Positions 1 through 5,959 of a stretch of 11,970 bases of DNA are shown piece by piece (position 1 is the stretch's first letter; every line of letters begins with the position of its first letter). The notes under the pieces were generated by a model. That model saw only the letters and a list, made by a program, of their open reading frames with translations, did no database searches and was not told where the DNA came from. The stretch covers positions 1 to 11,970 of the forward strand of contig DARQ01000121.1 of NCBI GenBank assembly GCA_002503395.1, read 5' to 3'. The position numbers and the translations under genes were made by a program. This DNA comes from Euryarchaeota archaeon UBA60. GTDB taxonomy: Archaea > Thermoplasmatota > Poseidoniia > Poseidoniales > Poseidoniaceae.

Positions 1-154
1 CCCGAAGCGAGGTCCACCCGGCAGTGGAGGCCCGCCTGGTGACTCTGGTGGTCCTAGTGGTCCTGGTGGCCCTACTGGTGGCCCTAGGCGCGGCCCACCC
101 GGCAGCGGTGGTGGTCCACCCGGTGGCCCGAAAAAGCGTGGTCCTCCTCGTTGA
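1..154 (+). CDS. C-terminal Gly/Pro-rich collagen-like tail of an unidentified protein (partial, 5' end outside window)
   Basis: An open frame enters from the left edge (first full codon at base 2) and stops at TGA 152-154, giving 50 residues. By my count 20 are Gly and 16 are Pro; most of the rest are Ser, Lys and Arg. The motif RGPPGSGG occurs twice, and GPP, GGP and PGG triplets recur in a loose Gly-X-Y pattern broken by phase shifts. The protein ends in the basic motif PKKRGPPR. No folded domain is visible in this piece, so the function cannot be named. Such tails are usually disordered appendages following a folded or membrane domain, which would lie upstream of the window. The frame is convincing because the composition is consistent to the stop codon and the next gene converges from the other strand 67 bases later. 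It could also be the end of a longer low-complexity surface or nucleic-acid-binding protein. Confidence 0.7.
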   Translation, partial: PKRGPPGSGGPPGDSGGPSGPGGPTGGPRRGPPGSGGGPPGGPKKRGPPR

Positions 155-221
155 GGCAGCAGTGTTTTCTCCTGTGGCAGTTCTTCGTTGAATCGCATTA
201 TTATTGATGTAATCTGCATTA

Positions 222-836
222 CTATGTGAGAATACTCACCAGTAGTATGATTGCTGTGAGCATGAGCATCACACCGATCAGCGCATCGATGTGATGCCGG
301 CGCTGTTGCAATTTTTCAATCAGCGGTGTGCCCGCCAGCATCATGGCGACGAACATATACCAGCCGCCATCGATGAATCCTGCGAGCAGGGCCATCCCGA
401 CTTGGTCTGTGGTGCTCAGATCGGTCGAGATGAATTGGCTGAAAACCGCGGTAAGGAAAACGAGAATCTTAGGGTTTAGAAAGGCGATTAGAAAACCCTC
501 GCCAAAACCGCGTCGACCGCCGCCCTCGTGGGCGGTGACATGACCTGGGGTACGGCTGGCAATCAGCATCTGCGTAGCGACAAATCCGAGAAAGAATAAC
601 CCGGCATATTGCAGAATGGTGAATGCGGTCTTGTCAGCCTCGATGAGAATACTGAGACCGGAAATAGCGATTCCAGCATAAATCGTGAAGCCGATGCCAT
701 GTCCCAAACCACACATTACACCTCGCTTTTTTCCACCTACAACGGTGTTGCGCAAGACCACCGCAAAAGATGGGCCGGGAGAGATTGCCCCGAGAGTGCA
801 AACCACCGCCAATTCAATCCACGCGTCAAAGGCCAT
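222..836 (-). CDS. LysE/RhtB-family amino-acid exporter
   Basis: This 204-residue integral membrane protein matches the LysE/RhtB translocator superfamily in length and pattern. Known members export amino acids such as lysine, homoserine or threonine, driven by ion gradients. Visible signatures are the N-terminal GAISPGPSF motif (residues 16-24) followed by a basic loop GGKKRG (34-39) and GLGHGIG (43-49), and the mid-protein FLNPKILVF stretch (119-127) that opens the second half. About six hydrophobic segments can be drawn: near 5-28, 42-65, 71-93, 113-135, 147-170 and 185-203. A polar linker lies near 95-112. The ATG start is followed directly by the conserved first helix. The gene lies 61 bases downstream of sucD on the same strand with no clear TATA element between, so it may be read through from sucCD. 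The substrate cannot be deduced from the sequence. Confidence 0.9.
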   Translation of the reverse strand: MAFDAWIELAVVCTLGAISPGPSFAVVLRNTVVGGKKRGVMCGLGHGIGFTIYAGIAISGLSILIEADKTAFTILQYAGLFFLGFVATQMLIASRTPGHVTAHEGGGRRGFGEGFLIAFLNPKILVFLTAVFSQFISTDLSTTDQVGMALLAGFIDGGWYMFVAMMLAGTPLIEKLQQRRHHIDALIGVMLMLTAIILLVSILT

Positions 837-897
837 GTTGACTCACCGGTATCCCTAGACCTGTTGCCCACTTCAAAGCGCAGGTTGACTGGGAAAA

Positions 898-1821
898 TTA
901 TCGTAGTCCAGCGGCTTGTAATGCCTTCAACAACACCGCACCGATTTCACTGGGGTCGTTGGCCACATGAATTCCCGCCGCCTCAAAGGCGGCAACCTTC
1001 TCAGCCGCGGTGCCCTTGCCGCCAGCGATTATCGCCCCTGCATGTCCCATGCGCTTGCCCGGGGGTGCGGTCGCGCCAGCGACGAAGCCGACAATCGGCT
1101 TGGTGACGTTCTCCTTCGCCCATGCCGCAGCATCTTCTTCGGCTGTACCACCAATTTCACCGATCATTACGATGGCTTCGGTCTGCTCATCGGCCTCGAA
1201 CGCGGCCAGACAGTCGATGAATCCGGTGCCGTTGACCGGGTCTCCACCGATTCCGATACAGGTCGACTGACCCTCGCCGATACTCATCGTCTGGTCGACC
1301 GCTTCATAGGTCAGGGTACCTGACTTGGAGACCACGCCGATTCTTCCCTTAGCGTGGATATGGCCTGGCATGATTCCGATTTTTGCCCCACCGGTCTCTC
1401 CGGGGGTGATGATACCGGGGCAGTTTGGTCCAATCAGACGAATTCCCGGGCGCGCCGCAACATAGGCTGTCGCCTTGATCATGTCGAGGGTTGGAACACC
1501 CTCGGTGATACAGATGATGACACCTTCTCCGCTGGCGCCGGCAAAGGCATCGGCGGCTTCCATTATCGCCTCGCCAGCGAATGGCGGTGGTACGTAGATG
1601 ACGCTGGCGTCGGCACCGGTCGCAGACAAAGCTTCGACCATGCTGTTGAATACCGGTGCTGAAACACCTCCAAGGTCAACCGTTTGACCACCCTTTCCCG
1701 GGGTGACTCCACCGACGATGTCGGTTCCGTATTCGACCATCTTGGTGGCGTGGAACATCCCTTGGTTGCCGGTGATCCCCTGCACCAGAACTTTGGCATT
1801 CTCTTCAATCCAGATTGCCAT
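898..1821 (-). CDS. sucD: Succinyl-CoA synthetase (ADP- or GDP-forming) alpha subunit
   Basis: SucD carries the CoA-binding fold and the phosphorylated histidine of succinyl-CoA synthetase, which interconverts succinyl-CoA with succinate while forming a nucleoside triphosphate in the TCA cycle. The 307-residue product has the usual family length. It shows the N-terminal CoA-binding Rossmann motif (QGITGNQG, about 14-21), the GVTPGKGG loop (38-45), [11 protein letters not shown] (about 129-139) and the active-site histidine in GHAGAI (His about 260). The start is ambiguous: ATG at 1821 overlaps the sucC TGA by one base, while a GTG one codon upstream (1824) would overlap by four. A GGAGGTGA element inside the end of sucC (1835-1828) suits either start. 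The overlap implies translational coupling to sucC. The stop is TAA followed at once by T4. The nucleotide preference cannot be read from the alpha subunit. Confidence 0.97.
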   Translation of the reverse strand: MAIWIEENAKVLVQGITGNQGMFHATKMVEYGTDIVGGVTPGKGGQTVDLGGVSAPVFNSMVEALSATGADASVIYVPPPFAGEAIMEAADAFAGASGEGVIICITEGVPTLDMIKATAYVAARPGIRLIGPNCPGIITPGETGGAKIGIMPGHIHAKGRIGVVSKSGTLTYEAVDQTMSIGEGQSTCIGIGGDPVNGTGFIDCLAAFEADEQTEAIVMIGEIGGTAEEDAAAWAKENVTKPIVGFVAGATAPPGKRMGHAGAIIAGGKGTAAEKVAAFEAAGIHVANDPSEIGAVLLKALQAAGLR

Positions 1822-3032
1822 CACTGCTCACCTCCGATTAGAGCGACGATTTTTTGCGCTCCTTCGGCCAGACTGTCGACACTGTGAATATTCAAGGTCG
1901 AGGCTTTCAGAATCTTTCGTCCCTCCTCAAAGTTGGTGCCCGATAGACGAACCACCAGTGGGACTTCTAATTCCAGGGATTCCGTCGCCGCGATGACGCC
2001 TCTGGCGATGATGTCACAACGCATTATCCCACCGAAGATATTGACCAACACACCTTTCACATTTGGGTCTTCAAGAATTATCGAAAACGCTGTTTCCACC
2101 TGCTCTTCGTCTGCGCCGCCACCTACATCGAGAAAGTTGGCAGGTTCGCCACCATACAGTTTGATGACATCCATCGTAGCCATCGCCAGTCCGGCGCCAT
2201 TGACCAAACAACCGATTTCACCGTCTAATTTCACATAGGACAGGTCAGCCTCTTTCGCTCGGACTTCGGTCGGTTCTTCTTCGGAGATGTCGCGCAGACC
2301 GGAAAAAATGTCTTGGTGACGAAAGTCGGCGTTATCGTCGAAGCCGATCTTGGCATCCAAAGCGACCATTTGATTGTCATTGGTGCGAACCAATGGATTG
2401 ATTTCGACCATCGAGCAATCCTTGTTGACGAAGAGGTTGTAGAGCGAGAACAGCATCTTTGCGAACGATCGCCCGGCAATCTTCGATAGGCCGAGGTCGA
2501 CCGCCATATTGCGGGCTTGGAAACCCAGTAGGCCGGTGGCTGGATCCACCCAGATCTTGTGTATTTTCTCCGGGGTCGAGGCGGCGACCTCCTCGATCTC
2601 CATACCACCTTCGGTCGAGGCCATTATCAAAACTGATTTGGCCTCTCTGTCGACCAGTAATGCGAGATAATATTCGTGAGCGATATCGCATCCTGACTCG
2701 ATATATAGATTCTGCACAAGTTTTCCACGAGCACCGCTCTGCTTGGTTACGAGCATATTTCCCAGCATTGCCTTGGCAAAGTCCACCGTCTCATTTCTGC
2801 TGCGGGCGATATGAACTCCACCCTGTAGAACCGTATCCCTACTCTGAGGGTCTACGACCACACCTTTTCCACGCCCGCCAGCGTGAATCTGGCTCTTGAC
2901 CGCGACCAGACCGACCCCTAGTTCATCCCATGCCTGACCAGCACCTTCCGTGGTCGTGACGTGGATGCCGCGTTGAACGAGAATACCGTGTTCTGCGAAG
3001 AGTTGCTTTCCTTGGTACTCGTGGATATTCAT
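1821..3032 (-). CDS. sucC: Succinyl-CoA synthetase beta subunit (ATP-grasp)
   Basis: SucC is the nucleotide-binding subunit that pairs with SucD in the TCA cycle. The product starts with the family-typical [12 protein letters not shown] and runs 403 residues. It has an ATP-grasp fold with [11 protein letters not shown] (46-56), the metal-site VEINPL (208-213), then the C-terminal CoA-ligase domain with GLAMATMD (281-288), NFLDVGGGA (299-307) and the phosphohistidine-facing loop [10 protein letters not shown] (331-340). The frame stays open to a TTG at 3068, which would add 12 residues, but the ATG at 3032 matches the conserved N-terminus and is preferred. From family memory, the combination of the IHAGGRGK loop with [11 protein letters not shown] and YIESG looks more like bacterial SucC than some archaeal versions; this is an impression needing phylogeny. 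It is the first gene of the minus-strand sucC-sucD-(LysE) block and diverges from the gene at 3138. Confidence 0.97.
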   Translation of the reverse strand: MNIHEYQGKQLFAEHGILVQRGIHVTTTEGAGQAWDELGVGLVAVKSQIHAGGRGKGVVVDPQSRDTVLQGGVHIARSRNETVDFAKAMLGNMLVTKQSGARGKLVQNLYIESGCDIAHEYYLALLVDREAKSVLIMASTEGGMEIEEVAASTPEKIHKIWVDPATGLLGFQARNMAVDLGLSKIAGRSFAKMLFSLYNLFVNKDCSMVEINPLVRTNDNQMVALDAKIGFDDNADFRHQDIFSGLRDISEEEPTEVRAKEADLSYVKLDGEIGCLVNGAGLAMATMDVIKLYGGEPANFLDVGGGADEEQVETAFSIILEDPNVKGVLVNIFGGIMRCDIIARGVIAATESLELEVPLVVRLSGTNFEEGRKILKASTLNIHSVDSLAEGAQKIVALIGGEQ

Positions 3033-3090
3033 GTCTATCACTCGACCGAGCGAAGGTCTGTCTTTCAATGTCGCGATGAGGCCATCACTC

Positions 3091-3100
3091 GTTAACTAAG
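3091..3100 (-). promoter_or_regulatory. Candidate TATA-like element for sucC
   Basis: Read on the minus strand this is CTTAGTTAAC, the most AT-rich segment of the 105-base divergent gap between sucC and the nucleotidyltransferase gene. With the usual archaeal spacing of about 27 bases, transcription would start near 3069, giving a leader of roughly 36 bases before the sucC ATG. A nearly identical decamer (one mismatch) lies about 27 bases upstream of the membrane protein gene that begins at 8329, which supports a real promoter motif. The core GTTAAC is palindromic, so the element might also serve the plus-strand gene. No transcript evidence is available. Confidence 0.35.
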
Positions 3101-3137
3101 AGGCAAGCACATGAAGGGGAGGTGCTTCGCTTAGAAT

Positions 3138-4151
3138 ATGGGGGTTCAGGTCGTCGTGCTCGCCGGTGGCTTCGGCACTCGCTTGCGGCCTTGGACGAAC
3201 CATTGCGCCAAGCCGCTCCTGCCGTTGGTCGGACGCACCCTGCTTGAGCGCGTGGTCGAGGCGCTCGACGATGAATTGGTCGACGAGGTGCTGGTGGCCG
3301 CCGGTTATGGAATCGAACAGATGCGCGAACATTTCGCCACCGTCGAATTGCCGTATCCGATCCGTATCGTCGAGGAATTCGAGCCGCTGGGAACCGGCGG
3401 CGCGATTCGCAATTGCCAGCCCTACATCAACGGTACCTTCGTCGTTCTAAACGGCGACTTGGTCTCCAGTGTCGACATCGGCGAGATGCTCGAATTTCAC
3501 CGCTCGCAGGGTGGTATCGGCAGTATCTCGCTGTGGCAGGTTGCAGACCCGACGCGCTTTGGAATCGCCGAACTGGGTGATGATGGTCGGATTACCCGGT
3601 TCATGGAAAAGCCGACCCCGGAGGAAGCCTTCTCCAACCTCATCAACGCAGGAGCTTACATTCTCGAGCCCGAGATATTCTCTCGAATGCCTGAAGGCGC
3701 CCATAGTATCGAGCGCGATGTCTACCCTGGTTTAGCGGCCGAAGACCAACTCAATGGCTTTCCCTTCACGGGTTGGTTCGTCGATGCCGGAACCCCTGAA
3801 TCGTGGATTGAGGCTATGGAGGTATGCTTGACCAGAGGACGCTGGCCGCACGGCAGCGGCATTCCAGACTCATCGTGGGCCGGCGAAGGTACCAGCATCG
3901 CTGAGGCGGCGAGCATTGAATTCTCGGCCATCGGTGACCGGGCGAGTATCGGCGAAGGAGCTGTTGTTTCCTATACCTCTCTACTCGATGATTCAAGCGT
4001 CGGTGGTGGCGCGCAGATTACCGGTTGTCTGGTCGGTAAGCGCACCGTCATCGGGGCGCGGGCGGTATTATCGAATGTGGTCATCGATTACGATTCGGTG
4101 ATCCCCGAAGGTCATATTCAAGATGGCGGAGTATGGCCAATCGTCGATTGA
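3138..4151 (+). CDS. Sugar-phosphate nucleotidyltransferase with C-terminal left-handed beta-helix (mannose-1-phosphate guanylyltransferase-like)
   Basis: This 337-residue protein belongs to the NDP-sugar pyrophosphorylase family, which joins an NTP and a sugar 1-phosphate to make an activated sugar for glycosylation or cell-surface polymers. The N-terminal catalytic domain shows LAGGFGTRLRP (8-18) with the activating Lys-Pro at 25-26, LGTGGAI (84-90), the metal-site NGD (105-107), MEKP (156-159), NAGAY (170-174) and WFVDAGTP (213-220). From about 250 to 330 the sequence turns into short hexapeptide-like repeats (IGDRASIGEGA, VIGARAV) typical of a left-handed beta-helix. Substrate is not settled: mannose-1-P/GTP is the commonest annotation for this architecture, but glucose-1-P with UTP or dTTP is possible. 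The ATG lies 13 bases after a GGGGAGGTG stretch (3116-3124), a wide spacing for a ribosome-binding site. It diverges from sucC and is followed 130 bases later by tpiA. Confidence 0.9.
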   Translation: MGVQVVVLAGGFGTRLRPWTNHCAKPLLPLVGRTLLERVVEALDDELVDEVLVAAGYGIEQMREHFATVELPYPIRIVEEFEPLGTGGAIRNCQPYINGTFVVLNGDLVSSVDIGEMLEFHRSQGGIGSISLWQVADPTRFGIAELGDDGRITRFMEKPTPEEAFSNLINAGAYILEPEIFSRMPEGAHSIERDVYPGLAAEDQLNGFPFTGWFVDAGTPESWIEAMEVCLTRGRWPHGSGIPDSSWAGEGTSIAEAASIEFSAIGDRASIGEGAVVSYTSLLDDSSVGGGAQITGCLVGKRTVIGARAVLSNVVIDYDSVIPEGHIQDGGVWPIVD

Positions 4152-4281
4152 GGCGTCACCAGCCCAACCTGATTTACTGCCTTCCCGGCATCCTGCTCTG
4201 CCCGTCGACCACTCTCGGCTGGATTGATTCCGGAGGTTCGGAAGGGGTCATGCTCAAGTGCATTCCACGAATCGGCGTAAT

Positions 4282-4947
4282 ATGTCCGCACCATTGGTCA
4301 TCGTCAATGCCAAGACCTACCAATCCAGTCAGGGTTGTGGTGCGGTGGAATTGGCTCGCATCATGGATTCGTTGGATTCGCGTGGTGCCCGTCTGATACT
4401 AGCGGTATCTCCCTTCGACCTATCGACAGTCGCCTCCGCGGTCGAGAATATCGAGATCTGGACGCAACATCTCGACCCTATCGGTTTCGGCTCCAATACA
4501 GGACGGTTGCACCCGAGCACTGCGATTGAGCACGGGGCGCTCGGGACGCTGATAAATCACGCCGAGAATAAGGTCGCCCTCAGCCATGTCGCCGAATTAT
4601 TGCCGATAATAGGCCAGCGAATCGGTGTCTGCGCCTGTGCGGCAGACTTCGATGAAGCTAAGGCATTGGCTGCTCTTTCCCCTGACTATGTGGCTATCGA
4701 GCCACCCGAACTAATCGGTGGAGATATTTCGGTGACGACTGCTGACCCGGCCATTGTATCGGGGACTGTGGATTTGGTGAAGTCGGTAAATCCCTCGGTC
4801 AAAGTTCTGTGCGGTGCCGGGGTTAACTCTGGTGCGGATGTGGCTTGCGCAATCGAACTAGGGGCGTCCGGTGTCCTGCTCGCCTCAGCGGTCACGATGG
4901 CTGACGACCCGGCGCAAGTATTGAACGACTTACTCAGTCAATTGTGA
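4282..4947 (+). CDS. tpiA: Triosephosphate isomerase, archaeal type
   Basis: TpiA interconverts dihydroxyacetone phosphate and glyceraldehyde 3-phosphate in glycolysis and gluconeogenesis. At 221 residues it has the short archaeal length (bacterial enzymes are about 250). Substrate-binding Asn9 and Lys11 lie in VNAKTY, the catalytic His93 in INHAEN, and the catalytic Glu140 in VAIEPPELIG. The phosphate-binding loop VLCGAGVNSGADV (175-187) and the final GASGVLLASAV (194-204) follow the archaeal pattern closely, as does the early QHLDPIGFGSNTGRL (62-76). The ATG at 4282 is chosen because it puts the first beta strand (LVIVNAK) right after the start; a GTG eight codons upstream (4258) is the alternative. 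The 3' end runs 18 bases into the convergent gene on the other strand. All catalytic residues are present, so it should be active. Confidence 0.96.
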   Translation: MSAPLVIVNAKTYQSSQGCGAVELARIMDSLDSRGARLILAVSPFDLSTVASAVENIEIWTQHLDPIGFGSNTGRLHPSTAIEHGALGTLINHAENKVALSHVAELLPIIGQRIGVCACAADFDEAKALAALSPDYVAIEPPELIGGDISVTTADPAIVSGTVDLVKSVNPSVKVLCGAGVNSGADVACAIELGASGVLLASAVTMADDPAQVLNDLLSQL

Positions 4948-5919
4948 GCGTGAATTCTCAACTTCTACCGCCTCTTGCTCGAGGCGGGCTCGAATCGGAT
5001 TGCTAGCTCCTTGGCAGGTCCATCGATACGGGCATTTTCGACAACGCCACATCTGTTGCGCATAGGCCAGTTTGTCGACGTCCCTCGCCGGACCCATCGT
5101 GCGGCTGACCTGACGCATACTCGCAACATCATTGGCGATGAGTTTCTTCACCTCGTTGTGAGCTTTGACACTGCCCTGTTGTGACCACAGAACCCAATGC
5201 CCATCATTCCAACCGAGTCGCGAAATCTTATATTTGCGCGGCGAATTCGGCAAACCCTCCGATTCCTGCGCCCACAATATCATTGCATTGAGTTCAACTC
5301 GCCGCAAAGCGCTTGGCTTGGGCCAGAAGATATCTCCGGAAAAGCGCACTAAGCGCCATTTCCGACCTTCGCGAATTATCAGGTCTGGTGCCGCGTAGAT
5401 CTTGTTACCATCGACATCAACGGTTTGCAGACTATTGGGTACCAGCCATTCGGTATCCCGTGCACCTTTGAGGATGCGGCAAAGCAGCGGATGCGTTTCA
5501 GCCGCGACCAGGCGCTCCATGCCATCGTTTACCAGTTCGGTCAACTTGGCCTTACTGAGACGCCGTTGGGGAATCTTGTCCCAACCCATCCGCCGGGCGA
5601 GATGTTCCTGCTGGCCGCGTTGTTCGGCGATTCTCCGCTTCAGTTTTCGCTCCAGCGTAGCCTCCATCGCATCGTGTGACCATAAGACTCCACCAGCGGC
5701 TTCAATCAGTCTTTGCCGCAGTACATCCTTGGTGGTCAATACCATCAGATCACGCGGCGGACGCCAGCGGCCTTGATCAATGACCAACTTTGATGGGCGG
5801 TCATAGTGTTCACTCTCCTCCTCCTTTCCAAGGACATATTGCAGGGCATATCGGCGGGCACAGGCACTGAGCAGGTTGGCTCGACTCGCACTCCATTTAA
5901 TCGGTAGACTTTTCGCCAT
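4930..5919 (-). CDS. PD-(D/E)XK nuclease-like protein with Cas4/AddB-type cysteine cluster, active site apparently degenerate
   Basis: This 329-residue protein has the outline of Cas4/AddB-like PD-(D/E)XK proteins. The N-terminal KWSASRANLLSACARRYALQ (8-27) resembles the usual start of the fold and supplies one cysteine (Cys20). The C-terminal WRCRKCPYRWTC (291-302) supplies three more in C-x2-C-x5-C spacing; together these fit the four ligands of a 4Fe-4S cluster. Between them, APDLIIREGRKWRLVRFSG (177-195) falls where the catalytic D...(D/E)-x-K strand pair belongs: Asp179 is kept, but the second acidic residue and the lysine read Val and Phe. LNAMILWAQ (210-218) sits where the motif IV helix usually lies. 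I infer a DNA-binding or structural role, or an unusual nuclease, rather than a standard one. The middle (60-160) is charged and helical. The gene follows the exported membrane protein after 40 bases on the same strand and overlaps tpiA by 18 bases. Confidence 0.6.
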   Translation of the reverse strand: MAKSLPIKWSASRANLLSACARRYALQYVLGKEEESEHYDRPSKLVIDQGRWRPPRDLMVLTTKDVLRQRLIEAAGGVLWSHDAMEATLERKLKRRIAEQRGQQEHLARRMGWDKIPQRRLSKAKLTELVNDGMERLVAAETHPLLCRILKGARDTEWLVPNSLQTVDVDGNKIYAAPDLIIREGRKWRLVRFSGDIFWPKPSALRRVELNAMILWAQESEGLPNSPRKYKISRLGWNDGHWVLWSQQGSVKAHNEVKKLIANDVASMRQVSRTMGPARDVDKLAYAQQMWRCRKCPYRWTCQGASNPIRARLEQEAVEVENSRSQLTE

Positions 5920-5959
5920 GACGATGAATTATCTGGTCTAAGGCTATCAAACAATCCGT

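Noticed and set aside
609..1106. Plus-strand open frame of 165 codons across the LysE-sucD junction
   Set aside because: It is antisense to two well-supported genes, has a composition typical of a shadow frame and shows no recognisable domain.
3111..3134. Seven-codon upstream frame (ATG AAG ... TAG) before the nucleotidyltransferase start
   Set aside because: It is too short to judge and overlaps the purine-rich GGGGAGGTG stretch that could serve as the ribosome-binding region; no sign of attenuation structure.
4180..4245. tRNA-like arrangement in the gap before tpiA (CCTTCC at 4180-4185 pairing with GGAAGG at 4240-4245)
   Set aside because: Only six pairs close the 66-base span. There is no T-loop consensus, no D-arm pairing and no plausible anticodon stem, so chance pairing is more likely.
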